Assembly (NCBI RefSeq): GCF_020184175.1
Contig: NC_065530.1
Coordinates: forward strand, 38,355,260 to 38,419,259
DNA: 64,000 bases
DNA from: Aphis gossypii
Taxonomy: Eukaryota; Arthropoda; Insecta; Hemiptera; Aphididae
Direction of reading: 5' to 3'
Numbering within the stretch: position 1 is the stretch's first letter; the number at the start of each line of letters is the position of its first letter. The notes beneath the pieces are model-generated. The model had not been told where the DNA came from and ran no database searches. It saw only the letters and a program-made list of their open reading frames with translations. A program made the translations under genes and the position numbers. Below are positions 1-15,000 of this stretch, piece after piece.

Positions 1-47
1 TTTTCATTGGATTTTTTAAACAAATTTTCACGAATTACTTTTATAGT

Positions 48-53
48 TTTATT
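48..53 (-). terminator. Candidate poly(A) signal of nidogen
   Basis: A perfect AATAAA on the minus strand begins 13 nt downstream of the nidogen TAA stop at 66. The cleavage site and any downstream GU-rich element would fall outside the window, and such hexamers are common by chance in AT-rich DNA. Confidence 0.45.
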
Positions 54-65
54 CAGTCTTAAATA

Positions 66-3000
66 TTAGGGACATTTTCCGGTAACTGCTGCAATTCCAT
101 ACAATTTTCCATTACCATGTAGTGGTACTGGTAGACTTTCTCTCTTCAATTTTTCATTTCTTCCAGTAAATTCAATTTTCCCTCTAAAATATAAATATAT
201 TATCATTTAAAATGGTATTAAACTTTCAAAACATGAAATCACATACGTTATCCAATCAGTCCAATAATAATTGTCTCTAGTAATAGCTAGTCCAAATGGA
301 TAACTACAATTAGCAACAGCAGTCCGTTGTAATCGACTCTCTATTCCAATACATTCTAAAATATAAATATTAAAAATAATTAAAACTTAATTTTTATTCA
401 TATACATAATTTAAAGTTTTAATTTATAAATTAAATATATATATGTTTATTACATTAAATTGTAATTAATAAAAATAAGACAATAAATTGCTTAGTATTA
501 ATTTTTAATAATATAAATAGGAAGATATATATATGTATATATTTTTTTTATGGAATAGTGTGCAATTATAATTACCTATGCTTTTTAAACCTGCATCTGC
601 CCAACAGATTTCATCTGTGTACCAATCTATAGCTATCGAGTTTGGTAATTTGACATTAGGTCCTTGAACAAAAACTTCTCTTTGGCTACCATCCAAATCA
701 GACCATTCAATTTTAGGACTGATTCTATTCCAGTCTGACCAAAATAATTTTCTAACCATAATCAATAGATATAAATTATTTTATTAAATTATTTCATTTT
801 TATATTAATAATAATTCTACCTTCTGTTTGGATAAACTGCAATTCCTCTAGGATTACTTAATGAAGAGTTGGCTATTATCGACATATGTGTTTTATTAGT
901 CAAATCTGCCATCATTATTCGTTTTAAACCAGAATCTGTCCAATAAATCTTTCTATTAATCCAGTCGATGGTTAATCCTTCAGTTGATGTAGCTTCAGTA
1001 GTTATAAATTCTTGCACATCTGAACCATTCAGTTTAGATGATTTAATTGTTCGGTCTGCTATATAACTCCAATACACCTGCTCTTCTAAACAATCAACCG
1101 CTAAACCTTGAAATAAAATATAATTTATTAGTATTGGCCAGGCATGTTGAGTAATATTCAATTTTTAATAATATTCAGGTATACATCATATTATTTATGT
1201 TATTTTAATAGAATTTTATGTTTAATGCTTACCAATGGCTATTTTATCAAATTGCAGATGAATTGGATAATCCCCTCTTGTTTTGTTTGGAACTGTTGGA
1301 ATATGCAATGTTGCCATCCCTTGATTTACTAGTAAGTAAATGTCTTCTTTTGTCGTTTTTTTATTTTCTTAAAACAAATGATACTTAAGTATAAGGGTAA
1401 AATAAGTCTGAGCAGAAGTGATTTGCTAATCACTTGGCTACAAAAAAAATATTAATTTATTTTTTTGATACATAAATTCTATGTAAATATTTAATATTTT
1501 GTTTTATAGATGCTATAAATTGATGTTTTATAAACAAACTATTGTAATTTAAATAAATGTTAATTATGTTTATATATATATATACATAATATTTAAATAT
1601 TTGTCTTACCTTTGCAATAATGACCATTTCCTAAGTATCCTTGTCTACATTGACAAATATAATGTCCTGATGAATCAACTACACATTGAGCCAATGGATG
1701 GCAAATGCTGTTGTTTACTACACAGGTCTCTGTGCACGATAATTCTGAACCATACCAGTTTTCAGTATATCCCTTCAGAAAATAAAACATTAGGTTAGAA
1801 AATTGTTTTTTTTTTTATTAAGTAAAGTGCCTATTTTATTTATTACCTGGGCACAAGAACATTTAAAAGTATTTCCAACGTTGTTACATTCAGTATTTGG
1901 TGGACACGAGTTCTCTGTGCAGCCAGTTTCGATTATCCGTTCACAATGTGTAACACCATTACCCGTGTATCCGTTATAACAACGACATGCATAATTATTT
2001 CTTTCTTCTTGTACACAACTGGCATATTTGTGACATTCGTATGAACAGCCTGAGATTGGTTTAAAATATTACATTACTATTGTTTATTATAAGTAAAATA
2101 TATGTTTGTCTTACGCGATCTTTGGCATTTGTTGTCAATCTTTTGATAACCTTCCAAACACCTGCAGCTATATATGTAACTGGTTTCGTTATACATGCAC
2201 ATCTCATTTGGACCACAATTTGAGTCTGATACACATTCTCCTGATGGTGTACATATTATACCATCTCCTTCGTATCCACTGTTGCATACACATATTGAAT
2301 GACCATCAATCATTTGACAGCTAGCATGTACATCACAGATGTTTGATTTTGAACACGATAATTCTAAATAATTTTTAAGTTAAGTTTACAATATATAAAT
2401 ATTAATATATAATATAATTATATAATAAATTAATAATATTACATTAATAATTTAATCTAACTTTTTTTTATCCTTTTAAATTTTTAAATTCTAATCATTC
2501 TATAGGTACATCATCCATCGATGAAACTATTGTTATCAAATGTAAATAATGTAAAATGTGCAATTTGCTCTATTGTCCCAATTTACTATAGCTTTTAAAA
2601 ATACTAACAATTCTCAATCATGATGCATCATATTGGAGAATTTGTAAAATAATTGTATAATAATAGCTATTTTCTTGAGCAACTATTACTATAAATTAAA
2701 AATAGATAGACATAGTAGAAATCTACTTTTTAAAGAAATGAGCATTGAATGAACATTAAAAACTATAGAATTTGTCACTAAGTATTTAGAAAAATATTAC
2801 TAGATAATAGTAATAAATGTTCCGGCCTTAGTTTAACTGATATAATATATTTTCAACTTTTTTTTTTTTTAAATTAATAATACTGTATTCCTTATTTTCT
2901 TACCAAGAAGCGAACACTCATATCCGTCTCCTTCATAGCCCGGATTGCATTGACACTTGTGTCGTTGCTGAGAGCTCACAAAGTTACATTGGGCATGAGC

Positions 3001-6000
3001 ATGACATGTGTTGATCTCGGCACACGAAACTAAAAAAATGTTAAGCTTTATATTAATAACATAATTAATTAACGACATTAGTTGTTAGACCGAGACTCAC
3101 TCGATGACGATTCTGTTACGGCGATTTCCGGTTCTACAGTAGAAACATCGTCATAGGGCGCACAATATTGTCCGACGTCAACGTACGATGACGGACATTG
3201 ACACAAATCCCTGATGCAAGTTTTCTCCACGGGACACCCCTGACCTACGTATCTGTGTCCTTCCAACCGGCATCTAGGAGCTATGAACAATATATATTAC
3301 TGAATTATGCCATCGATATATTTTAAAGTGTACAATCGTTTCTACAATATTATTATAGGTATCTATTATACCTATTCATCCTAGTTTTCTAAGTAAATGT
3401 TTACGTTTTTGGAAAACAATATTATAGTCATTAATTATGGAGTGAAATAATTCATTTTTGCATCATAATGGTTTAAATGTTTATCTAATACGAAGACGTT
3501 TGTTTTCTCTTTATAAATTATAATTGTGAAAACAATTAAACTTTTGTGGCATGTTACAAATACTATTTATTTTATTAAAAACATAAAATTAAATTGAAAA
3601 ATGTGTGTAGGTATAAAACTACAAATGGATTATCCCGTATGAACTTACATAATGGTAAACACCTAAGTCCATCGCCTATGAAACCAGCATTGCAAGTACA
3701 CCCGTAAGTGCCCGGATAATTCGTGCAATAACTATCCCTGTGACAGACTTCTGGTATACTGCATTCGTTGACATCTATGCACTCGAAATCGGTGGAATCG
3801 CTCGATAACAGTCGTATTTCATAACTATAGTTGACAAATATTTACTATTTAATTTGAGGAAACGTTGTTATTTTAAAATATACCTATTGTATAGTTAAAT
3901 CTGCTTAATAAGATAAAAGTTCTTTTTATAAATAATTTGTAACGTTATCAGTTCCTAATAAAGTAATAAATAAACGATTAATTTACCCTTGAATGCAGGA
4001 ACAAGTGCTAATATTATTAGGCACATCACAAACGCTGTTCTCGATGTTAAAAGCCCTTGATGTTGATTCTAAAAAAAATATACGAATTTCGAAGTTGACA
4101 TAAGTTCAATGGTACATACATTTTTAAATACAACCCCTTTCCGGGGTATTAGTGATAAATATTTTTAATTACATCCAAGCCCCGTTACGTTATACTGGTT
4201 GCACAAATTATCTTGGTAATCTAATTGGATACAGAACTTGTGAAAATTAATAAATGAAAAAATATTAAGTTGACTTAAACAGTTTTTTTTTTCTAAATTG
4301 GGCTTAATAAATCTTTTAAAATTTAATTGTTAGGCTTAGAATATTAAGAATTTTACACCCTTAGAAAATTGCTGTATAAAATCCCTTAAAAACTGTCAGT
4401 ATCGAATCCTATTTATAAAAAAAAATTGAATGATATTTACCCGTAGTTGGAGCTTCAGTAATGGCTCCGCAAAAATAACCATTTCCTTCAAATCCTGGTT
4501 TACACTGACAGCTATAGGTTCCCACTTCGTTAACGCACATGGCGTTCGGGTCACATCGATCAATTCTGTCTTGACACTCGTTGATATCTACACACCCGGA
4601 CTCGGTACCGTACAACGAATGGAATCTGTGAAATATTATAAAACAAGTACTCGTATTAAGATCAAACATAGTATATCGAACAGCCATTATTTTGTTAGAA
4701 TAATCATCTTTTTTGTCGGATTATGCGCGGGTTAGGAGAAGAGATTGGTATAAGAAATCGTATATTTTTTCAAAACAGTGTAATTTTATAATATAATTGA
4801 TCTAGGCAAGACAAAATGTGTTTAGAATATCGCAAAAATCAAAGCGTATTATAAGATAACATTATAATAAGAGTCTATAATGGATATTATATTCTGCAGC
4901 TGTTGTATGTGTATTTTGTTATTTTAAGTTTTTAAATCGAATAGGTACAGGTTATAAAGTCATCACAAACAGTTGATAATAATATTAAAAGTATGTAGAT
5001 ATGAGTTAGATAATATTGTATATGTATACATACCCTAGATTGCATTCGCATCTGAAAGTACTACCCTCCCTGACGCACGTGCTGTTCGCAACACATTTTA
5101 CATGTCCATCGCTGCAAGGATCCTGTGTATCTTCTGTGTAACCATATTGAGGGTTTCATGTATACCGCGCACAACAAAAATTAAACAATAATTATAATGA
5201 CTTGTCGCCGAATATCTACGTTGCCCCCCCTCAAAATATCGTTATTTTAACAGTGACTTAAGCACTGAATGGTACCTATATACCGGAGATTTAATCGAAA
5301 AATGCTTTGAGCCTTTATTACTCTTGAATAGAGAACACTTTTCTCTACCCTATACAGCTTATATTAACTCGTTACTAAAGCTACATTATTGTTTTTATGG
5401 TGAATGTTAATGAATTTCAAATAAATATGTATATTTTTTAAGTCTCTTAGCTCTTTTTAGCTTAGTAGATAATGCCAAAAAATATTTGAAGTTGGAAGAA
5501 ACTGAGTATTTATTGTAAGTATAGCTTATACTGCTTATAGTACTTACCGAACGGCAGAAATATGTTGTTTGTGCTGACTAATCTCAAGATTTTTACTTTT
5601 TCTTCGTAATAGGCGAAAGCTTTGGAATTCTGTAACATGAACGACGTAAATCCTTTGGCGGCCTTGTTACATGGTTGAGAAAATTCGAATTTTTGTGCCA
5701 CGGTCACTTGCTGTTCAAAATCTGACCCTTCTTGTTTGTACCTGTACGTGTAATACGAGTGCATACGACCTGTTCAAATTTTAATATAAAAGAATATTAT
5801 AAATTTTTTATGTCTTACTATAAATATTTGATCATTGTATAGTAATAATTATTATTATACGATCAGGAATTTTAACGCACTTTGAGTGTTTACACCTAGT
5901 GAGTCTCGAGTCTATGGGACTATATTTTAATATATTAAAATGTTATTTCACTCACCGTTTGCAATGGTATATTGTTGATGATTGTCGTTGGGTAAAGTGA

Positions 6001-9000
6001 ATCTCGTATGCGGCAACGGGACTTGAGGCGTTGTTCCCTGTACGGTGGCGTCCATTATCAATTGGTCAAACGAATTGAGTCCGAAGAACCGTTGATGAAT
6101 GGTTATCCTGTGTTCGGTTCCCGGAAAAGTCACTTCAGAAGTATAGTTGACCACTCCGCCTATACATTGATGAATGCAAAATAATATACGCATTATAGTC
6201 GTATTACATACAACTAATGACTAACCCGTTAACTGGTATCCGTTGTACGCGTTTTCCGAGTGTAATGAGAAGAGCCAAGCGACTACTGATGGGAACACGG
6301 ACAGGTATTGCAACTCAAAACCCAAGTTGGTGGGCACGTCCGAGATGGCCATGTACACTCGGCCGTCCATCGTTGCCACGTAAGCCTGTAAATCTGACTC
6401 CGGCATGGCGATCCCGTTGACGTCTATGCTGACTTTTCCACTGACACGGACCGGTACATCTGTGCGCGATATACGAAAATATAACAAAATAGGTATATTA
6501 TGATCGAAAGTTTCTCATTCATATATTTATATGCGAATAAGATGCTCTTGAATGGTGTTTATTACTTTTAATTTGTTCACCATAGTTCAATAATCCTTCG
6601 AACTAATGTTTCGAACTAAGTTTATTTATAGATAAATGTTAAAATGTATCTACGAGTAGATATAATACTGTTTTTTCATCGAGGACGAACATTAGATGAC
6701 TTAAACGATACATTAAGTCTAGACTATAACTGAGCTCAACATAAATCGTAATGTTTTATAATTAAATTAAGAGTCAACTCACTTTCTTTGATACAAGTCA
6801 CGCCATTGCCAAAGTACCCTTGCTTGCATATGCAACACATATCCCCTTGTTCGTAATCTACGCATGACGCTTGATTGTGACACAAAGCTCCGGCTATTGC
6901 GCAAGTCAAACCTTCGTCTGGAACATATATAATATATTTTAACTATCACCGTATCAAATAGCGATACACGGGAAACGTAAAGTGAAATTATTTCCGATCA
7001 ATTTCTAAAAAAATTACATTTTTTCGTTTAACGATTACGGAAATAACAATATTTCATTCACAAGACATCGAATAAAATTAGGAAGTAATTTTTTTTTTGA
7101 GAATATACCTACAGTTACTTATTAGTTATTACATAAAATATAAAAGGGTTATATATTTATAAATGTCCATAGAGTATATCCAAGTGTACAGCTTTTTAGA
7201 CTAAAACGGCATTTTTAGGTGTATAATAGTTATATAATAATAAAGTACCTGGTCTGACACTTCCGGGAAATTCGGGTGGTTCTACGTTTTCGTTCGTTCC
7301 GATGTTGCCCACACGATATAACCAAACACCCGGCGCGTCCGTGTTACTCCATCTACGCATAACAAGATCAATCAATATACCTATGTACTATGTCCTAACT
7401 GTGTACAATATTATGTTTATGTAATATAGTTATATAGGTATACACAAAAGTGATTAATAATTATTTTGAAAAGAAAACCCTATAGATTACTAGGGTCTTA
7501 CTGCCAATGGTGGATATAAATATAAAATACCATTAATTCTATATTATAGTATGTACTAAATGTATGTAGAATGTGGATACACTACGCTCAGGGACTGAGT
7601 CCATCGAACGTAACTTTGTCATTGACACAATCAAATTTTCATACAAACGCACAGTATCGGAAAACGGACGATTCATTTATAAATTATAATTATAAATATT
7701 ATACACTACACAATAACACAGAGCAATAACAAATCTAGTAGAAAAATGTCCGGAGGCAAAAAGCCTGGGAAAAAAATTCTTAGAAAAAAAAGACGCCTAT
7801 ATCAACAAAACCACTAAACATTCAACGATTATGCTTTAATTATTGATATTTGATATTATTTATTTTAACATAATGTATCGCAGTGCAAATCATACAATCA
7901 TAACATCATATTTATTTATTTTTATCCGAATAATAATAACACTTACCTACGTGTTTAGATAACATAATTAGGTACATATTGAATAATGAATATAGTTTTT
8001 AATGTTTAATTTTATTTCTATTATTACTCGATATCTAGTCTTATTAAGTAAAAACTTGTGGCGAGATTAAGGAGTTTATAGTTAGTTTAGAATATGAATT
8101 TTAATGTAGAAGTTAAAAATCATAAAATAACATTTCTTATGAATATAATATAAACTATAGTCACACAATGAAATAAATAAATATTAATTCTTATAAAATA
8201 AGAATATATTAATACAATATCAGTATAAGTAAATTTTAATACAACAGAATTGTTTTCCAATGTCGTGGCTTACTGGCTACTGCCATCAAAAAAGTCTATT
8301 ATTTTTAACGGATTTTTCTCGGGGCTTTTTTTAGAATATCTCTAACAATTGTAGTGACCATATAGAAAAAAGATTCATAAATTTTAATATTTATAAGAAC
8401 TTTAAGAACTATACTTTCCATTATTTATTGTCTATGGACGTTTTAAATATTTTTTGTAATCGACATTTTATTTATTATTATAATACTAAAGTTATACCCA
8501 ATGCAGATCTGAGTTCACGATGTTATTTTTTTAATAACGTACATTTTACCTTTACCAAATATCAAGTGTAATATATTAAGCAACCAGTTAATTCGGTTGT
8601 GAAAATAAAAAATATAAATCTGTAATGGTAAAACATCAACAGTTTACGCGACCTTTAATATGGTTTGAAATATAAACTAAAAATATAATAAGTAAAAGGT
8701 GAACTCTGTGAACTGTAGATATTTATTTATCAGCAGTTGACTATTGTTAATTATAGACGTTTTCACGTTCGTTATACATAAATAAACTTCTTGTATTTAA
8801 TTTAAAACACGAGCGTATTACATATTTATCTTATTCCTACGATTATAAAACACGATAATATGAATACGTAATTATTATTGTATGAAATAATGATAACATT
8901 ATTTTAGTTTATAATTTTCATTTCTAATAAGTTTCGACTAATTAGTTACCTAATGCGATTACACTTTTTAACAAATATTTATTTAAATTATAATATGGCA

Positions 9001-12000
9001 ATATGCTACAGTAATATGATTTAGAATCACAAATTTGTGGACGAAAGCAAAAAAAAAAATGCAACAAATAACAATGTAATCAAACGTCACGGTTAAATGC
9101 TGAGTATAAGTTATTATAAACAGCTGAAGAGCAAATACTCACATAACGAGTTATAATAGCAATAATATTATAGGTAGGTACTATGCATTAAAACTATCGA
9201 CTAAATATCTAAGGTGAACAAGACAATGGTGTATTTAGGATTTATCTGAGGGGGAGATATGACTAAATTAGTTTTTCTCTCTATTCGAAATATATGAAGT
9301 TACTATCAATTTATTATAGCTGCATACCTATAATAAATATTGTATCTGAACCTTATAAGTTATAATTATAAAACATGACAATATATTAAATAATTTGAAT
9401 TAAATAATGAATCATTTATTTATTTATCAAGGGGGGAAATATCATTCCCCCCCCCTAAAATACGCTACTGGGACAAGGTTAGGATAAATAAATTCAATTC
9501 GAGTTCGTTAACTTAAGTCATCGATTACATAACAGTCAGTAATCATTAATCAATCAATGGTTGAATCAACATTAAGAAGTTCAGTTATAACTTTAAGTTA
9601 AGTTTAAAATTAATCAGTAATAAATTTAACTCGACAAGTTGACATGACTCAAATAAAAGTCAGTTCAGGTCCACACACACTTTTACGTGCCTATACTGGA
9701 CACACTAATGACTGTATAGTTGTTAATCTATCGATATCACGCCATAGCGGTATAATATGTGGACTTTGCAATCTACAATAGATGTTAGTCGATTATTAAT
9801 AATATTATTATGTTAAACAGAGTAATGTATAATTGATATAAACTATAAATATATTTTGTTGAACTCGTTTTTTAGTTTTCCTCGGTTGAAAAATATGACT
9901 AATCCATTCATAAGATTTTATAAATATTATTATGTGATGGTCATGATTATGCATAGATATCGCCGTAGTATAATTAGTTAACAATTAATAACATTATGGC
10001 CAAATACTTGAAATACTATGTGTGTTAAACGATAAACATCATCCATACAAATGTTTACTATCGGTAAAAATAATAATAATACATCATATTATATTAGTGG
10101 TATAGTTTAATTTTATTTCGATTGTTTGGAATGATGCTATTTTTTTTTTAATATCTTTATATTTTTCGTATGATCTAATATTATAATTTGTGTCGTTATG
10201 ATGATATAGAAGTTATAGATTATAGATTTTATGCCGGTGATGATGATATAGAAGTTATAGATTAAGTTTAAGATTTAGTGAAATGATGTGAATGAGTAGA
10301 TTTGACTAATTATTACTTATTTAAATATTTAGTATAATTAACGAGCACATGCATACATATTATATTACACGAACACGAGTAAGTATAATATTGGTACTCA
10401 TTATGTATATAGAATATAGATGCACTGAATTTCATGAAAGTTACATTCGAAAAAACAAAAATGAATTTAATGAGTAAAGTCTTTAGGGTATAATATGATT
10501 AACGAGTTACTATATAATATCATAATAACATGAGTAAATATAATGAGAATTATTAAGTTACAATATAGGTAGGTATACTACATAGTATATTAGTATCTTA
10601 CTGAGTATACTGACCATCACCGCTACAGGTAAAATACTATTATGTATTATGTAGAACTGTTATGAAAATTACCTACTTAAAATGTATATTAACAATGAGT
10701 GAGTTGGCATAAAACAGTGGTAAGAGGAAGTTAAAACGAAAATGGGTTTTTGTTAAGAAGTATTATAAGAGTTTACAGATGAGCGTTGTGAAGTGGTGAG
10801 GGGCCATGTCAAATTTATAGTCCTGCATCACACTACTCCAGCTAATCTGCATTTTAAACGCTCATTAATAATTTAAAAGACTACATAAATGCTTCTACTT
10901 CGGGTTATAAGATTAAAAACGTGACAGTCTTAAAAAAAAATTAAGTCTTAAAATGCCGAAAAGTTACATTTTTCATTTCATCGAAAACGAAGTGCATAAA
11001 GCATGTATATCGTTTTAGATTTATAACACCTATATGGTTCCCATACCAGCCGTCAGCTACAGTTTAAATCGCATGAAAGTGATTTTAGTTTCGAAAAACA
11101 CAAATATCTACTCGAATAATTCAACGATGGCAAATGATTATGATTTACACCAGTGTACCCGTCCACCAAGTATACCTGTCACTAGTATATTGTGATATTT
11201 CTGATAGACGGTGGTGGACATAAGCCTCAAAACGATATAAGGAGAAAATAAAAACATAGTAGGTATTATAATATTAGTGTATTATAAAGCGCTCAATTTT
11301 AACCAACCCATTTATTATAACCATTACAATTTATGAATTTGTATTTCTAATTTTCGTGTTTGTATTAAAATAGGCAGTTGTAATATTTATCGTTATCTAT
11401 TGAAGATTTAGTATTTTTATATATTAATTATATGTACTTACGATGAGTATAATAATATAATAATAAATCGAAGAAAAATTATGCACAAATACAAATCTGT
11501 ACATTGTAAATTTTAAAATTTGTAACATGCATTTTTATTTTTACTATAATTTTATTATAACTTAACCTATATATGGACACTAAATATATGTTTTTTTATT
11601 ATATATACGTGTTAATATAATATTGACGCAAATACGATTATGTTTGTTTTTATTTTTTTTTTGGCATTTTAATCAAAATATAGCCATTTACCATTATCAT
11701 ATTATATAGCTCGCGGGACATCGCATAATATATGTAAAAACGGTAATCTCGCGTATCGTAACTCGCATCACGCCGGAGAAGCAGGACGACTTACCTGTCC
11801 AAGTTGTGTATCTGATCGCTTCCCGATCCCCGGAGAACGTGTATGCGCCCGTCGGCGGCGCTGAACCCGGCCTGGGCCTTGGCGTCGGGCAGTCCGACCT
11901 CGGCCATGCCGCCGAACGACTGCACCCACTGGATGGGCGACGGGTACGCGAACTGCACGAACGTCTCGTGGCCGTCGGTGACCACGGCCACCTGGAACGT

Positions 12001-15000
12001 GTTGGTCCGGTCGGCGTTCTTCTTGTAGTAGCCCACCCGGTGCCACGTGGCCACGAACACGGACGCGGCGGCGAACCGGCCCTGGTACCGCGGGTAGAAC
12101 CGGGACACTTGGCCGTCGGCGTGGGCCAGGGTCCGCGGGTCCCGGTCCTCGCGGTAGTACACCTGTCCGCTGCCGCGCAGGTCCACGTTGGCGTAGAACG
12201 CGGCCAAAGCGGGGTAGTCGAGCGGGAACGGCACGTTGAAGAACGTCGGCATCTCGTTGTTGAACGACACCAGTCCATTGCTGTTCACCTGCATCACACG
12301 CATACATCATCACCCGTTATTACACAGATCGTCTATCGGGTGATTCGTGGACATTACCGACAAAAGTAATACGATCAGAATTCTGAAGTCGCAAAAAAAG
12401 AAAACAAACTGTTGCGTGTAAATCTTATCCTTAACCGTATATGATATAATACATAGGTATGTGGTACTTATAAACCTACCTAAACAGCCGACGAAAGAGA
12501 CTTTCGGGTTTTATAGATATAATATATTTTATTATTGTTATTACTTATATTTATATTTTGTAATTTGTACCTGTGATCAATTCATTTAAACGAGTGCGTG
12601 GACTAGGAAAATTATTATTGATATGAGTCTTTCACTAATTATTTCGTGGTTCGGCGGTTTACATTAATTATGGTCTTGTAAGAACGTTTCATACCGTGGG
12701 TAGACCCTATTCGAGTACCTAGCTACAGATATTTATTATAAATAAACTATAAATAGAAAAGTTATCGAGAATTAGCAATCTATTTTAAATAATTACCTAG
12801 ACCATAGGTGTTCGCGCACAACGTAAAGCTTGTCTACTGCCCAAGCACACACTGATATTTTTGGGCCGAAGTGCCAATCAAATTTCCCGTGATTTGAAAA
12901 ATTAGGATAATTCACTCTGTACAATCTATTTGTCGAATGTCTTCAACAGTTTAACCATTTAACGTATCTACCTATAGCCATATACTGAGAACTAACTATA
13001 GTATTTTATTATATTAAAAATTGTTGTGTTGTAAATTTGTAATGCTTACTATAAAGGAACACATTTTTCAATGTTTTATTTGTATTTTTCTCTTTTGATT
13101 GTATTTTAATTTTAATGTTAACTCGCCACAACTACTCTTTCGGAATTGATGATATGTGGTAGGTAGTGTGCAACTTGTATTTTTCTATTAGATATGTGTG
13201 TACTGTGTATTAAAATTTAAAAACCCATTAGGTTTAAAAAAGTCCATAATAATTTTAATATATGGACACTGCTTACATTTTGGAGTCTGTACACGTCTAG
13301 AAGGCAACATCTAGAAACTAGAAAGATCAAAGTACTTAAAATACGCATTTCAGTAAGCATTTACTAAACAACAAATTTGAAAATAAATTTGATTGTTATA
13401 AGTATACAAAATGTTCATACCAAATACTAAAGTTTTTTTTTTCTAAAAAGAACGAGCTCAGGGAAAAAAATATCCTTGAAGATTCAGCTCGGTACCGTAT
13501 TGTCAATATTATTATTTTAGTAGTAGGTACACTAAAATACAGGAACAATGAAGTAAAAAACATAAATTCAATAAGTTTTTTTTTTTTTGTAAATCTTTGT
13601 TAGAAAATAGAAATCATTAATAATTTATGTTTACTGGAGTAACTATACAATAATCAAGCTAGTCAATACTGAAATAAATATTATGAAATATTGGCAAATT
13701 CGTCTAACGTTCGAGCCGATCAAATTTTATATCATTTAGTAAAATACATACATTTTAAAATTAATTTTGACCTCAAAATTATGCGCTTCCAGCATACGTC
13801 TACGGTCTACCCATCTCTTTAATAAATTATAAGACACCTATCATAGTTGTATAAAAGTGTAATAATGCTAGTGAAATGTTTTACGTATACAATGAGTGAT
13901 TGATAGAACTTGTATTATTAACGAATTACGCAGGTACGTGTTGTACGTAATTTATGTACATTTTATAACTAATTATACATATGTAACATCATTATTCATT
14001 AGATTATAACGTATAGTACAATTAAAAATGTTTAGCAAACACAATAAATCATTATTGATTTCAAGTTTAAGATTTCACAATTTATTATATTGGTAGGTAG
14101 GTACATAATATTACAACAAATCACTTATTCCCGAAAACGTAATCTTTCGTTTCTTGACTGTTTGACCTTTTATTTGATTTATTATTAGTATTAGAAGATA
14201 TAACTAAAAGAGTTTGCTGTACCAATTGATTAATTTAATTCCATATAATTTTTAACACATTAATATTATTTTATAGTTTTTTTTATTTCTGAAAACAAAA
14301 TACTTACCTATTATTATGACTTGAACACCATTCAAGCATCATGAGAGCACAGAAATTTTCAAGTTTACCGAAGCATTAAACATTGCCAAAGGGATACAAT
14401 TTCATATCATATCAATATAAATTAGAATATAATTTTTGATTTCATTGTTTTATCTGATGCTTTGTTATTACTATTATTTATTTATGTAAATAAAAATATT
14501 TGATGTACTTACTTTGAGTGTTGAGTTTGTGAAAAAAAATTTCCCAATTTCAAATTAAAATAGTTTTAGATTGTTACAGTTACTAGTATTTTGTAACCAC
14601 CCGTAATGTGATTTTGTAAATCTAAGTTTTATCATTTTTTTCTTTGTGTAATAAAATAGTAAAATTTAATTAAAAAATGCTTTCATTTATTTTAATTTTC
14701 TCAACATATTTTATAGAATGATTATAGTTTATATTCTTAATCTTATTTTGACATAGGCGTCCATTATACTTTATTATTAACCGAGTTAAAATTTGCCATG
14801 GGCTTATAAAGTTATAGCTAATTTATTGAAATAGAAAAAATATTATAAGTAGCTTATAATGTTTAATAAGTATATATGTTTAACTGATTTTTTTTTTATA
14901 ACTTACGAAAATTGTGTCGTAAGTCTCATTATAGAACTTCACAGGTACACTAAGTGGAATTCCTGGGCTAGCAACCTCGTATCCCACTCGCAACTGTGTA

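Larger units (their letters stand above)
7353..11794 (-). other. Nidogen intron 2 (4.4 kb)
   Basis: Long AT-rich intron between the NIDO exon and exon 3. No exon-like frame fits the phase inside it. It holds a hAT-like miniature element (9224-9470), a 24-bp direct duplication near 10.2 kb and a short inverted repeat near 10.8 kb, listed separately. Nothing else was recognised. Confidence 0.85.

Noticed and set aside
1404..1441. Functional tRNA gene
   Set aside because: No B box, acceptor stem or anticodon arm; only a head fragment.
10777..10864. Inverted ATGAGCGTT pair as a MITE
   Set aside because: Only about 9 bp pair and no target duplication is seen; likely chance.
11806..12369. 187-codon plus-strand frame opposite the NIDO exon
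   Set aside because: Shadow frame caused by the GC-rich exon. The minus frame carries the NIDO motifs and correct splice phases.
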